A program made the position numbers and the translations under genes. From CAVPCY01 sp963702525 (GTDB lineage Bacteria > Actinomycetota > Coriobacteriia > Anaerosomatales > PHET01), in assembly GCA_963702525.1 (NCBI GenBank), contig CAVPCY010000021.1, forward strand, positions 62,001 through 126,000: a stretch of 64,000 nt of DNA. Direction: 5' to 3'. Shown piece after piece: positions 33,954-43,341 of this stretch. Within the stretch, counting starts at the first letter, position 1. Each line of letters begins with the position of its first letter. The notes below the pieces were generated by a model. That model saw only the letters and a program-made list of their open reading frames with translations, searched no databases and was not told the origin of the DNA.

Positions 33954-35024
33954 CTAGGGTCCGCCGAGCCACTCCTTGGCAACGTAGGCCGAAGTGAACA
34001 ACGCGAGCGTGGCCGAGTAACCCGGCACGAAGCGGATCGGCTCACCCAGAGCGGGCGCGCGGTCGAGGTCGTGCACGTCGAGGATGAGGTGGTCGCTCGA
34101 CGCGCCGAGCACCCTCACGCGAGGGTCGACCGGCACGAGACCGCCGGGAACCACGTCCTGGCGGCCGATCGCGCAGATCGCGCGGCGGCGCTCGCCTAGG
34201 TCCTCGAACACGGGCTGGCCACCGAAGGCGTCTTGCGCCGAGGTGCCGATCGGCTTGGACGGCTTCACCTTGCATTCGATGACCGGTGCGGACAGGGTGA
34301 CCGCATCGGTGTGAAGACCGAGGATGTTCTCACGGGTCGCGGGGCTCACACCCAGCACGATCGCCTCGCCGACACGCAAGTTGTCGATGCGGCCCGGCAT
34401 GATGCCCGCCGAGAAGGCGTCGAGCGTGGTCGACATGCCGCCCGAGATCGTGAGCCGGCGGCCGAGCTGCGCTTCCGCGGCCTCCGCGACCTCGACAAGC
34501 TGCGAGAGGTTGTCCTCATCGGGCACGATCGCGCCGTAGCAGGTCAGGCTCGTCCCGATACCCGCCACCTCGACGTGCTCGAATCCGCGCACCTCATCGA
34601 GGAAGCCTGGCAGGTCGGACGGCATCATGCCTTCGCGCAGGTCCCCGAGGTCGACCATCGCAACGATCCGGTGACGGGCTCCCGTGCGCTTGCATGCGCG
34701 CTCGAGTGCCGCGACCGTCTCAACCTCGCTTTGAAGCGACACATCGGCAAGGCGCACGGTGTCCTCGGCCAACTCCGGCGTGGGTGCGCGCAGCAGCCAG
34801 AACGGGCACTCGATCCCCGCGGATCGCATGCGCTCGACGTTCTCCAAGCGCGACTCCCCGATGCCCGAGACGCCTCCAGTGAGCATCGCGCGAGCAATCT
34901 CGGGAGAGCCGCACGTGACCTTCGTGACGCCGATGACCTCGACGCCCGGAAGCGCCGAGACGACCGTGCGGGCGTTGTGCGCGATCTTGGCGAGATCGAC
35001 GGTGACGGTGGCTCTTGCGGTCAT
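33954..35024 (-). CDS. orr: ornithine racemase (alanine racemase-like PLP enzyme)
   Basis: 356-residue fold-type III PLP protein of the alanine racemase N-terminal family. Seen: VTVDLAKIAHNARTVV, VEVIGVTKVTCGSPEIARAM (PLP lysine in VTK), GIGESRLENVERMR, IVAMVDLGDLREGM, GIGTSLTCYGAIVP and SGGMSTTLDAF, as in Orr-type enzymes of the YhfX/ornithine racemase group. It converts L- to D-ornithine, the substrate of OraSE. ATG at 35024 follows AAGGAGCCCGCCCGC; 26 bases separate it from glmL. Its position in the ornithine gene cluster makes this function more likely than alanine racemase. Confidence 0.88.
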   Translation of the reverse strand: MTARATVTVDLAKIAHNARTVVSALPGVEVIGVTKVTCGSPEIARAMLTGGVSGIGESRLENVERMRSAGIECPFWLLRAPTPELAEDTVRLADVSLQSEVETVAALERACKRTGARHRIVAMVDLGDLREGMMPSDLPGFLDEVRGFEHVEVAGIGTSLTCYGAIVPDEDNLSQLVEVAEAAEAQLGRRLTISGGMSTTLDAFSAGIMPGRIDNLRVGEAIVLGVSPATRENILGLHTDAVTLSAPVIECKVKPSKPIGTSAQDAFGGQPVFEDLGERRRAICAIGRQDVVPGGLVPVDPRVRVLGASSDHLILDVHDLDRAPALGEPIRFVPGYSATLALFTSAYVAKEWLGGP

Positions 35025-35050
35025 GCGGGCGGGCTCCTTGTCCGTGGGTG

Positions 35051-36397
35051 TCACAGTCCGGCACTGCGGCGCATCAGCGCGACAACGGCTTCTGGATCGA
35101 AGTGGCCGACGAGCGCCCCGCAGCACGCGAAGACGTAGTCGGCGTCGAGCGCGCAGCGCGCGTCGGCGGGCGGCAGCAGCCGCTCGTCAGCGGCCCCGCT
35201 CGCGCGCGCGGCGGCCAGGGCGGCCTCGCCTGCCGGCAGGCGGGTCAACGCCCCGCCGGTCCCGACGAGCAGCCGGCAGGCGGTCAGGTCACGGCCCCGC
35301 GCGACGGTCTGGCGGCCGGTCGGTGTGTACAGGTGCGTGAACCGTCCGGCGTGGCGTGCCATGGCCGTGACCGTGGCCGCGCGCGCAAGCGTCATGGCGG
35401 CGGCTATCTCGGCAGGCTCGCTGGGCAGGGCTGGCGGCAGCGGGTCGGGGCGCTCGGCCTCAGGCAGCAACGCCGCTACGTGCGCTGCGCTCACGAAGGT
35501 GCCAAGGTCGCCCTCGACGGTGCGCTTGGAGTGCGGCTGCGGCTCGATCGAGATCGCGGCGATCTCGGGGCTGCCGTCCGTGATCGAGTGCACGTCGGTG
35601 GTCGCGCCGCCCACGTCCACGATCACGAGGTCACCCAGGTGCTCGGCGAGGTTCTCGGCAGCGATGAGCACGGCACCGGGCGTGGGCAGGATGCTCCCCG
35701 TGACCCACTGCCCGATGCGCTCCATGCCGGGCGCGTGGGTGATGTGCTCCTCGAACGCGTCGTGGATCACGGCTCGTGCGGGCACGATGTCAAGCTCGTC
35801 GATGCCCGGGTAGACGTTCGCGGTTACTCGCACGCGAAAGCCGGCGGCCTCGAGCCTCGCCTGCGCTTCAGGCGCTGCGACGGAGTTGCCGCCGTAGACG
35901 ACGATCGGCCTTATGTGCAGCGCCGAGAGGCGCTCGGCGTTGTGGAGCACCGTCTCGTAGTCGCCGCCCTCGACTCCACCGGCGAGCAGGACCAGGCTGG
36001 GTCGGGCTTCCTCGATGCGGACCAGATCGTGGTCGTGCAGCTTGCCGGAGGTCTGGTACTCGACGACCGCGCCCGCGCCCAGCGCCGCCTCGCGCGCCGC
36101 CATCGCCGTCATCTTGGCGGTGAGTCCATGCACCGTCATTCGCAGGCCGCCCGCCGCCGAGGAGGTGGCAAGCACCAGCCCCGGCTCGAGCACGCCGATC
36201 TTCGCCTCGAGCGCCGCACGTGCCGCGTCGAGCCCGATGCCGACGTCGCCCTCCGCCACCGAGGTGGGCGCCACTCCCTGGCCGAGCAGTGCCGGCTCGG
36301 TATCCGGCCAGCCCGCCAAGCCGTCGAACGCCGAGACCGACGTCGTCGTAGAGCCGATCTCGGCTACAAGGACGTCTATTCGGCGCGGGTCGGGCAT
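35051..36397 (-). CDS. glmL: GlmL/MutL-type reactivating ATPase for the B12 aminomutase
   Basis: A 448-residue ASKHA-fold ATPase of the MutL/GlmL family. Seen: the N-terminal VLVAEIGSTTTSVSAFDG (phosphate 1), ATSSAAGGLRMTVHGLT, SLVLLAGGVEGGD, IVVYGGNSVAAPEA, VIVDVGGATTDVHSI (phosphate 2) and LLVGTGGALTRL (adenosine). Members are encoded with glutamate mutase, OraSE and related adenosylcobalamin enzymes, and are thought to exchange inactive cofactor. Here it lies in the ornithine cluster, so its client should be OraSE. ATG at 36397. Confidence 0.88.
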   Translation of the reverse strand: MPDPRRIDVLVAEIGSTTTSVSAFDGLAGWPDTEPALLGQGVAPTSVAEGDVGIGLDAARAALEAKIGVLEPGLVLATSSAAGGLRMTVHGLTAKMTAMAAREAALGAGAVVEYQTSGKLHDHDLVRIEEARPSLVLLAGGVEGGDYETVLHNAERLSALHIRPIVVYGGNSVAAPEAQARLEAAGFRVRVTANVYPGIDELDIVPARAVIHDAFEEHITHAPGMERIGQWVTGSILPTPGAVLIAAENLAEHLGDLVIVDVGGATTDVHSITDGSPEIAAISIEPQPHSKRTVEGDLGTFVSAAHVAALLPEAERPDPLPPALPSEPAEIAAAMTLARAATVTAMARHAGRFTHLYTPTGRQTVARGRDLTACRLLVGTGGALTRLPAGEAALAAARASGAADERLLPPADARCALDADYVFACCGALVGHFDPEAVVALMRRSAGL

Positions 36398-36502
36398 CGG
36401 TGACTGAGCTCTCCTCGGGGTCGGTCAAGTCCGGGCGTGACCGCGCGCAGCAGGCCCGCGCGCCTACGTCATAGTAGCCGACCTCCCGTGTTCGCCTGAC
36501 GC

Positions 36503-37802
36503 TCAGACCAGCGCTCTGCCGAGGCGGCGCGCCAGCGCGCCGATAGTGACCATGGGCGGCATCCCGGGCGCGATCGGCAGAACCGAACCATCGGCAACGA
36601 AGAGACCGTCAACGGGCGTCTGCAGATCCGTATCGACGACCGAGCCGATCGCTGCAGTCCCGCCGGGGTGCGCGCCCTGCGGTCTTGTGACGAGGATGGA
36701 ATCGGGACTCGCCCCCGCTGCGACGAGGACCTCCTGGGCCACCTTGACCCCAGCATCGATACGCCTCTGGTCAGCCGCGGTCACCGGCTTCGAGACCGTT
36801 CCGTCGGGATGGACCCGTCCGGCCGGATCGTCGGTCGTCTTGACCATCATGCCGATCGTATGGCGGACCGAACGGGCTGCCGCCTTGCTCCCGGACTCGA
36901 TCAGACGCACTCCCCTCGAGTAGTTCACATACGGTGCGAGGAGGAAGCCCTGATCGTGGTGGAACTCCAAGTCCACGAGCGACATCTGAGGCTCGGTAGT
37001 GCGGAGCGACTCGTCGGTCGCGCCGTACACGTTCACCAAGATGTCGATGAAGAGGTTCGAGCCGGCGTCGACGCCGGAAGCAGCCAAGTATCGGCGGCGT
37101 GCCGAGCCCGCCCGCGGCCAGCACCACCGTGTCCGAACGAGCGCGGAACGCGCCCGCCGTGTCCCGCCCTTCGACCCCGGTCACCGACCCATTGGATCTG
37201 AGTGCACGGTCTATCCTGACACCGCAGAGCAGCTCGGCGCCGCACTCGATAGCCTCGGCCACCGGCCGCTCGGCCGTCCACTTCGCACCATGGACGCAGC
37301 CAAACACGCAGTTGCCACACGCGGTGCACTTCTCCGGATCGACCAGCTTGGGCATGGGTGCGAACGAGTAGCCCAGTTGACGCGCGCTCTCTTGGATGCG
37401 ACGGCCCATATCCGAGAGCTTCGACTCCTCGAGCGGGCGCACGCCCATCTCGTTCTCCATCGACTCGAGATCCGCGGACAGTTCGATTCCGAGTTCACCA
37501 AGCTCGGACTGTAGACAGCGCACAGCGTTGCCGCACGCAACCACCGTCGAACCGCCAGCCATCAGGGCGCGCCAGAGTATGGTGCCCTCAGTCGACTTCT
37601 TGGGTACGTGGGTGATCTCGCTGCCGTCGTAGATACGAGTCGCATCTTTGAACGTGCCGAGATGCGTTTCGCGATCGCCGGCTTCGACAACGAGTACGTC
37701 GCGTCCCGCCTGGGCAAGCTCGCGAGCGACGACGGCGCCCCCCATCCCCGAACCCACCACAATCGCGTCGTAGCGATGTCCGTCTCTGTGTTCGCCGCTC
37801 AT
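36503..37802 (-). CDS. GMC-type FAD oxidoreductase with ferredoxin-like Cys motif (frameshifted)
   Basis: About 433 residues. N-terminal FAD Rossmann motif YDAIVVGSGMGGAVVARELA (~11-30), then VPKKSTEGTILWRALMAGGS, a four-cysteine motif CTACGNCVFGC (~170-180), TVVLAAGGLGTPPIL and the C-terminal GMC part GGTAAIGSVVDTDLQTPVDG and LFVADGSVLPIAPGMPP. The frame changes near 37088: the first ends ...GTPPILGCF and the second continues ...AASGVDAGSNLFIDI. ATG at 37802. It lies between oraE and glmL in the same direction. It is not part of the known ornithine pathway, so its substrate is unknown; an amino or hydroxy acid oxidation linked to an Fe-S acceptor is possible. Confidence 0.8.
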
Positions 37803-37806
37803 GGGC

Positions 37807-37888
37807 GTAGCCCCCCTTGTGGGGCTACACCCCCGCGACGGGGGCGTCGCCCCGACTCGCTTTCGTTGCGTGCGTAACTGCACGCAAC
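37807..37888 (-). promoter_or_regulatory. cluster of hairpins between oraE and the GMC gene
   Basis: Three inverted repeats in 82 bases: GTTGCGTGC/GCACGCAAC (9 bp, loop 6; 37865-37888); CCCC/GGGG around GCGACG (37831-37844), which competes with GGGG/CCCC around CGTCG (37841-37853); and GTAGCCCC/GGGGCTAC (8 bp, loop 6; 37807-37828) next to the GMC start codon. The first could end the oraE transcript. The last would sequester the ribosome-binding region of the GMC gene. Together they may be a terminator plus attenuating leader. Confidence 0.5.
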
Positions 37889-37947
37889 GCATACCTGGTT
37901 GCTACCCAGATTCCCGCCCGACGCTGCGAGGTGAGATGTCGGGCTGC

Positions 37948-40158
37948 CTAAAGCCCGCGCTCGCGCATATCGTTCACGATGAACGTCGCGACGTCGATGC
38001 CCTTGGTCTTGCGGCCGAACCCCGCGTCCATGCCCCAGCTCTTGGCCTGCTCGTCGGTGACCTGGGTGCCTCCCGCGATGAGTACGAGCCTGTCGCGCAC
38101 GCCCTTCTCCACCGCCAGGTCCGCGAGCTTCTCCATGTTGGTCCGATGCATGTCACCGTGGGTGATGATGGTGGAGATGAGCACCACTTGGGCAGCGTGT
38201 TCGATGGCGGCATCGAGCACCTTCTCGACCGGGACCGAGGTGCCCAGGTACGTCGCGGTGAAGCCCCACTTCTCGAGCCCGCCGTGCTTGATGTCGACGA
38301 TCTCGAGCATGCCCACAGAGTGTTCGTCCTGGCCGACCGTCGCCGCGATGCAGCGCACATTCTTCTCGGCGACGAACTCGCGGATCTCCTCGTCGGAGAG
38401 CGGCGGTATGGGCTCGCAGATCTCGAGTGTGGCCGGGTCGATCGCTACATCGAGCGTACCCTTGATCTCGACGAGAGTCCCTTCCGCCGGGTGCATGACC
38501 GCTTTGTGGATCACCTCGGGCTCGATCAGGTTCATCGCCCGCCCGATCTCGAGCGCCGCAGCCTCGGCGACCCGCTCCTCCACCGGCAGGAACATCGTCA
38601 CCGCGACGATGCCGTCGCCGGCCCACTCGACCTCTGGCTTGATCAGCCCGCCCTCGCGCAGCTCGGCGGTAGCGGCAAGGCGCGTGTTCACGTTGTCCTC
38701 GGGGTCGAGCTCGTCGATGAACGGGATCTTCTCGGGATCGCACAGTGTGCAGCCGCCTATCGTATGACACGGCTTCTCGACGCTTCGGGGCAGGTGGTTG
38801 TCGCCGAAGTGGTGGCACACCGGCGCCATGTAGTCGTCCGCACGCGGGACGATGGTGTTCACGCCGATGCCACCGTCCGCTGTGCGACGGATGCCGTCGT
38901 CGTGGGTCTCGGGATACTCGCCCGAGTCCACGAAGTACGCCTCCTCCACGCTGGCGAAGTAGCCACCATCGGCGACCATCGCCTCGAGGAAGAGCACCGC
39001 GCGCTCCTTGATCTCGCGAATACGGTTGCGAAGCTCAGGGTTCTCTCTGTCGAGCTTGACCATCTCGCGCATGCCGTCCATGCCCAGCAGCGACTGCTTG
39101 GCAGTGTCGACCGCGGCGACGTTGTTGTAGTGCCAAGGAACGTTACGACCCTCGTCGGGCGTGATCGTCGACTGGATGTCTGCCGACGTCAGCCGGGAGA
39201 TCATCAGGTTCATGACGTGGCTGACGGTGGCATCGCGCGCGTCGGACTCCATGTAGCGCGTGTTCTGCTGGGCGCGCATCTTGTACTCGCCGAACAGGTC
39301 GCGCAGCGCCACCGCGTACGGCAGGTCCATCCGCATGCAAGGCGCGGGCGCCGCGTCGGGCGGCACGGTCGAGAGTGCGATGTCCTCCTTGGGCATCCCG
39401 ATGGCCACCGAGAAGGCGCAGTTGATCGCGTGCTGCACGAGCAGCTCGGGCATGACCTTCCACGCCTTGATCGCGGTGGCGTTCGCGTTGTGCGCGCCGT
39501 CGATCTGCAGCATGCGCACCGAGCGCATGATGCGCTTGGCGACAGCCGCGTCCACGAAGCTGCGGTACATGTTGATGTTGCGGTACAGCACGTTGTACTG
39601 CGGGTCCTGGTGAGCGCCGTTCACGCCCTCCTCGGCGAACATGACCGCGATCTCGGGGCCGGCCACGCCCGAGACGTAGCTGTGGTAGTTGATGGGCCGG
39701 CCGACCTCGTCCTCGATCAGGTCGAGTGCGCGGCGTGTGAGGCGGCACTGCTTGCGCGTGACCGCGATGCCGCCGACGCCTTCCGGCGTGCCCTCGAGCA
39801 GCCCGTCGATGTGCGACTGGCCCGCAGTCCGGATGACCATCATGTGGTCAGCTCCGTGCCAGGCGGCCATGCGCATGCGCCGGATGTCGTCTTCAGGACG
39901 GCCCGAGGCGATCTCGGTGGTCACCACGCAGTCGGGCTGCGGGTCGATGTTGTCGAAGTAGTGCGCCGCCGGCAGCGGGATGCTCTGCTTGATACCCTCG
40001 GCGGTCTCGCGGTAGCAGAACTCGTAAAGGGTCTGGTCGGTGACCTTCTTGCGCCACGTCCAGCCCTTGCGGCGAGGGTGGTAACTCCCGAGACCCTCGA
40101 GCAGCGCGCCAATATCGAGTTTCTCGTTGGGTTGCAGCGGGGGCAGCTTGTCGCTCAT
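37948..40158 (-). CDS. oraE: D-ornithine 4,5-aminomutase large subunit
   Basis: Adenosylcobalamin- and PLP-dependent subunit that turns D-ornithine into 2,4-diaminopentanoate. 736 residues, as in the family. N-terminal substrate/TIM-barrel part (CVVTTEIASGRPEDDIRRMR, TEGVGG-type loop read as TPEGVGGIAVTRKQ, SYVSGVAGPEIAVMFAEEG). The C-terminal Rossmann B12 domain has the base-off motif DEHSVG (~613-618) with lower-axial His, followed 11 residues later by IKHGG, whose Lys matches the PLP lysine of known OraE, then ITHGDMHRTNMEKL and LIAGGTQVTDEQAKSWGMDA. ATG at 40158 overlaps the oraS stop (ATGA). Confidence 0.96.
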   Translation of the reverse strand: MSDKLPPLQPNEKLDIGALLEGLGSYHPRRKGWTWRKKVTDQTLYEFCYRETAEGIKQSIPLPAAHYFDNIDPQPDCVVTTEIASGRPEDDIRRMRMAAWHGADHMMVIRTAGQSHIDGLLEGTPEGVGGIAVTRKQCRLTRRALDLIEDEVGRPINYHSYVSGVAGPEIAVMFAEEGVNGAHQDPQYNVLYRNINMYRSFVDAAVAKRIMRSVRMLQIDGAHNANATAIKAWKVMPELLVQHAINCAFSVAIGMPKEDIALSTVPPDAAPAPCMRMDLPYAVALRDLFGEYKMRAQQNTRYMESDARDATVSHVMNLMISRLTSADIQSTITPDEGRNVPWHYNNVAAVDTAKQSLLGMDGMREMVKLDRENPELRNRIREIKERAVLFLEAMVADGGYFASVEEAYFVDSGEYPETHDDGIRRTADGGIGVNTIVPRADDYMAPVCHHFGDNHLPRSVEKPCHTIGGCTLCDPEKIPFIDELDPEDNVNTRLAATAELREGGLIKPEVEWAGDGIVAVTMFLPVEERVAEAAALEIGRAMNLIEPEVIHKAVMHPAEGTLVEIKGTLDVAIDPATLEICEPIPPLSDEEIREFVAEKNVRCIAATVGQDEHSVGMLEIVDIKHGGLEKWGFTATYLGTSVPVEKVLDAAIEHAAQVVLISTIITHGDMHRTNMEKLADLAVEKGVRDRLVLIAGGTQVTDEQAKSWGMDAGFGRKTKGIDVATFIVNDMRERGL

Positions 40159-40523
40159 CGCGCGCCACCCCACTTCGCGTCCACGACGGCCCACGCCTCT
40201 GTATCGCCGTCAGCGAGCCGGCGCGCGGCCGCCGGCGGCTCGAGCTCGAGCGCCTGCATCACCACGATCACGACGTGTCCCGCCCCGTGGCCAAGAAGCC
40301 CGCGCTTCTCCACTTCGGCGACGACCGCGTTGCACGTGGGCGAGTCGATACCCATGCGCATGAGCACGCTTCGCTCGATCGAGGGCGAGGTGTGCGAGCG
40401 AGCCAGCTCGACGAGTGGATCGACGATGTCTTGGGCCAGGTGCCAGAAGCGCATGTGCAGTTCCTCATCGGTGAGCCCCATGAGGTACTGGTGGGCGTGG
40501 TCGAAGGTGTCCTCGCGGACCAT
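40155..40523 (-). CDS. oraS: D-ornithine 4,5-aminomutase small subunit
   Basis: Small subunit of the aminomutase, 122 residues, partner of OraE. Seen: the FDHAHQYLMGLTDEELHMRF helix, LAQDIVDPLVELARSHTSPS, ERSVLMRMGIDSPTC and LLGHGAGHVVIVVM, all typical of OraS. ATG at 40523; the stop overlaps the oraE start, consistent with 1:1 production. Three bases separate it from ortB. Confidence 0.95.
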   Translation of the reverse strand: MVREDTFDHAHQYLMGLTDEELHMRFWHLAQDIVDPLVELARSHTSPSIERSVLMRMGIDSPTCNAVVAEVEKRGLLGHGAGHVVIVVMQALELEPPAAARRLADGDTEAWAVVDAKWGGAR

Positions 40524-40526
40524 GTG

Positions 40527-41936
40527 CTAGGCCTCCTTGAGTGCGGCGATCGCCGCCTCGACGAACGATGGGTCGGTGTTGGTGTCCGCTGCGAGGAACT
40601 CGATATCGGCAGGCGTCGGCTCGTAGCCCTCGCCCGCGTGCGCGAGCGCGTTGCGTATGTAGCTACGGCGCATCCTCGTGAGGTCGAAGTCGGTCGCTCG
40701 GATCTGCTCGAGCCGCTCCGGGATCACGATCGCCGTGCCGGGCTTGTTGTCGGCCGGATCGCCGGCGCGCACCTCAACACCTTGCTCGCGAGCGAAGTTG
40801 AGTTGCGCCCAGTGGTGCTTGCCGGCGCCGGTGTATTCGGTCTCCTGCACCACGATCGTCGCGTCGCGGTCCGCCTCGCGCGCGAGCGAGACCGCTGCTG
40901 CCATCGCGGTGTTGCCGGCCGGCCCGCGCTCCAGCCCTTCGAGCTTGGCAAGCGCCTCAGTGATGTAGAAGACCTCACCTTGCGTGACCGTCAGGTAGCG
41001 GTCCATGTAGCGAAGCGAGCGCGCGGCGTTTCTCGGCACGTCGGCGCGGTCGGGCCACGTCGCGAACGGCACGCCGAAGCCGGTGTGGCCGGTCGTGAAC
41101 GACTTGCGGTTGAAGTCGGTGTCGCTCGCCATGTGCAGCCCGGACAGGTCCACGCTTGCGCAGACGATCTGCGTCCCCGTCGCGCCCGCGCGCTTGAGCC
41201 CGCGGGCGGTGCCGGTGGTGTTGCCGCCGCCTGCGTGCGTGATGACACAGTAGTCGGGCGGCGCACCGGTGAGCGCGGTCATGTCGCGCGCCACCTCGGC
41301 ACCCAGTGTCTCGATGCCGCTCACGCCGAAGCTCGAGTACAGCGACGCCGAGAAGTACCCGGTCGCATCGAGCAGCTCGAGCATGTGGCTGAAGAGCTCG
41401 GGCCCCACGGTGAGTTGCACGACCTCGGCGCCGAACGCCTCGCAGATCCGCGACTTCTCGACGATCTCGGGCTGGCCGACGTGGTGCGAGTCGAACGTCT
41501 CCTGCACGATGATGCAGTTCAGGCCGTTACGCGCGGCCTGGCTCGCCACGGCGGCGCCATAGTTGCCGGAGGTCGCAGCGATGACGCCCGCATAGCCCTT
41601 CTCGGCGGCGACGTGGATGCTCATCGACGCGCGGCGGTCCTTGAACGACCCGGCCATGTTCGCGGCCTCGTCCTTGACGAAGATGCGGGCGCCCTTGCCC
41701 GGCTCGCTGATCGAGCGCACGAGGTCCGTCAGGTTGCGCAACTCGAGCAGAGGCGTGTTGCCCACGCCCGCACGCGTCTGGACAGCCGCTATCTGCTCGA
41801 GCGAGTAGCCGTGTGCCGCCATCATCCCTTCGTAGTCGAAGGCGATGGGGCTTTGCTCGAACGCCGAGTAGTCCATGCCGAGAGCACGCACCATGATCTC
41901 GCCGCGACGCGCCATGATCTCGTCGAAGCGGCTCAT
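40527..41936 (-). CDS. ortB: 2-amino-4-ketopentanoate thiolase, PLP-dependent beta subunit
   Basis: A 469-residue fold-type II PLP protein. With OrtA it cleaves 2-amino-4-ketopentanoate with CoA to alanine and acetyl-CoA. Seen: GVGNTPLLELRNLTDLV, the PLP lysine in NMAGSFKDRRASMSI, IAATSGNYGAAVASQAA, VQETFDSHHVGQPEIVEKSR, ITHAGGGNTTGTARGLK and QETEYTGAGKHHWAQLNF. ATG at 41936 overlaps the ortA stop. The match in length and motifs to clostridial OrtB is close and the neighbours confirm it. Confidence 0.95.
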   Translation of the reverse strand: MSRFDEIMARRGEIMVRALGMDYSAFEQSPIAFDYEGMMAAHGYSLEQIAAVQTRAGVGNTPLLELRNLTDLVRSISEPGKGARIFVKDEAANMAGSFKDRRASMSIHVAAEKGYAGVIAATSGNYGAAVASQAARNGLNCIIVQETFDSHHVGQPEIVEKSRICEAFGAEVVQLTVGPELFSHMLELLDATGYFSASLYSSFGVSGIETLGAEVARDMTALTGAPPDYCVITHAGGGNTTGTARGLKRAGATGTQIVCASVDLSGLHMASDTDFNRKSFTTGHTGFGVPFATWPDRADVPRNAARSLRYMDRYLTVTQGEVFYITEALAKLEGLERGPAGNTAMAAAVSLAREADRDATIVVQETEYTGAGKHHWAQLNFAREQGVEVRAGDPADNKPGTAIVIPERLEQIRATDFDLTRMRRSYIRNALAHAGEGYEPTPADIEFLAADTNTDPSFVEAAIAALKEA

Positions 41937-42268
41937 CGCGCCTCACCGCCCAGGGTGGCACGGTACTCCGCGAGCTGGGCGCGCAGGTCCGCTCCCACGT
42001 GCACGAGCTCGGGCACCGGGTCGCCGAAGGTGTGGTAGTAGCCCGGGTTGACCGCCGAGAGCACGCCGGTGACGGTGCGCCCCGTCATCGTGGTGATCGA
42101 GACCTCGCCGCCGAGCTTCCCATCGGCAAGCGCGAAGCCCTTCACCCACACCATGAGCGGCTTGTCGGCGGTCTCAGCGGGCAGGTTGGGCGAGCGGTCT
42201 GCGGGCTCGAGCAAGACGCGCTCGACCTCGACCCAGTCGCCCGCCTTGCAGGTTGCGGCAGCGGACAT
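41933..42268 (-). CDS. ortA: 2-amino-4-ketopentanoate thiolase alpha subunit
   Basis: Small subunit of the OrtAB thiolase, 111 residues. Seen: GDWVEVERVLLEPADRSPNL, DKPLMVWVKGFAL, GGEVSITTMTGRTVTGVLSA and NPGYYHTFGDPVPELVHVG, a pattern characteristic of OrtA. ATG at 42268; stop overlaps ortB. It follows ord by 16 bases. Confidence 0.94.
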   Translation of the reverse strand: MSAAATCKAGDWVEVERVLLEPADRSPNLPAETADKPLMVWVKGFALADGKLGGEVSITTMTGRTVTGVLSAVNPGYYHTFGDPVPELVHVGADLRAQLAEYRATLGGEAR

Positions 42269-42284
42269 CGGATTCAGATCCCCT

Positions 42285-43295
42285 CTAGACGGTCGGCGCC
42301 CAGAAACGCGGCAGCACCATGTCGACTACGGTGAGTATGCCCGAGGGAGCGTCCACGATGAGCGGGATGTAGTTGCCCGTGCTCGCGTAGGTGCCCTTGC
42401 CTCCGGGCATCTCGGGGGAGTTCGCCATCTGGACCTCGGGATCGCCGACGATCCTGATGTAGTCCCCCGTGTCCACGCCCTCCATCTGAGGGTGAATCTG
42501 CTGCGGGTGCACCAACTCGATCTTGAGCTCGCCGTTGCTGTAGCCCTTGCCGATGTGCCGGCAGCCGCACACGTTGCCCGGCGCCACGTGCACGTGCGGG
42601 GTCGAGCGCTCCACGCTACTCACAATGGGCTCGCGCGTCTCGACGATCTCGTCGATATCCCAGCCCAACGCGCGGGCGATCAGGTTGATGGACTCCGGGA
42701 AGCCGATGTGGCCCACGATGCTTCCGTCGGCGACTCCGCGCTCGAACTCCTCGACCGTCGTACCGACGCCTTGGGAGATCATGACCGTGGGGCCGAACGG
42801 CGAGAGGTCGTTCACGCGCTGCGCCTCGATGCGGTCCACCTTCAGACACGCCGAGGTCCACATGACCACGAGCGCGTCGAGGATGAAGCCAGGGTTCACA
42901 CCGGTACCCAGTATCGACACGCCGTGTTCCTTTGCCAGCGCATCGAAGCGCTCAGCCCACGCCGGATCGCTCGCCCACGGGTACGCGAGCGTCTCGGCGA
43001 TGCAAAGGACATTGCAGCCGGCCTTCACCGTGGGCTCGACCTGGTCGGTGATCTCGTGCAGGTTGCTCGCGGTCATGATGCACACAACGTCGGGGCGCAG
43101 CGCGAGAACCGAGTCGTAGTCGGCGGTGACGGGGATGTCGCAGTCTGTGCCGAGGACCTCGCCCACGGTGAAACCATGCTTCTCGGGATGACGGTCGATG
43201 ACCCCGACGATCTCGACATCATTGGGCCGGTCGAGCAGGAACCGCATAAGCCCCTGGCCCATCATCCCTGCGCCCCAAACAGCAACCTTGATCAT
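42285..43295 (-). CDS. ord: 2,4-diaminopentanoate dehydrogenase
   Basis: NAD(P)-dependent oxidative deaminase making 2-amino-4-ketopentanoate, 336 residues. N-terminal dinucleotide motif VAVWGAGMMGQGLMRFLL (~4-21), VGVIDRHPEKHGFTVGEVLG, then a DapB-like catalytic domain with GTGVNPGFILDALVV, QGVGTTVEEFERGVADG, VGHIGFPESINLIARALGW and VCGCRHIGKGY. ATG at 43295 (MIKVAVWG) follows AGGAGGCTTTCGC, far better than in-frame upstream codons. First gene of the ornithine operon, directly under the promoter at 43342-43369. Confidence 0.95.
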   Translation of the reverse strand: MIKVAVWGAGMMGQGLMRFLLDRPNDVEIVGVIDRHPEKHGFTVGEVLGTDCDIPVTADYDSVLALRPDVVCIMTASNLHEITDQVEPTVKAGCNVLCIAETLAYPWASDPAWAERFDALAKEHGVSILGTGVNPGFILDALVVMWTSACLKVDRIEAQRVNDLSPFGPTVMISQGVGTTVEEFERGVADGSIVGHIGFPESINLIARALGWDIDEIVETREPIVSSVERSTPHVHVAPGNVCGCRHIGKGYSNGELKIELVHPQQIHPQMEGVDTGDYIRIVGDPEVQMANSPEMPGGKGTYASTGNYIPLIVDAPSGILTVVDMVLPRFWAPTV

Positions 43296-43341
43296 GCGAA
43301 AGCCTCCTGGTCTATATACAGAACTACGCCCGTCCGATACA

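Noticed and set aside
37801..40530. 909-codon plus-strand frame opposite oraE/oraS
   Set aside because: It spans two well-supported genes and their junction; composition is that of a reverse-frame artefact.
40275..42038. 587-codon plus-strand frame opposite ortB
   Set aside because: Antisense shadow; ortA-ortB-oraS overlaps on the other strand are coherent.
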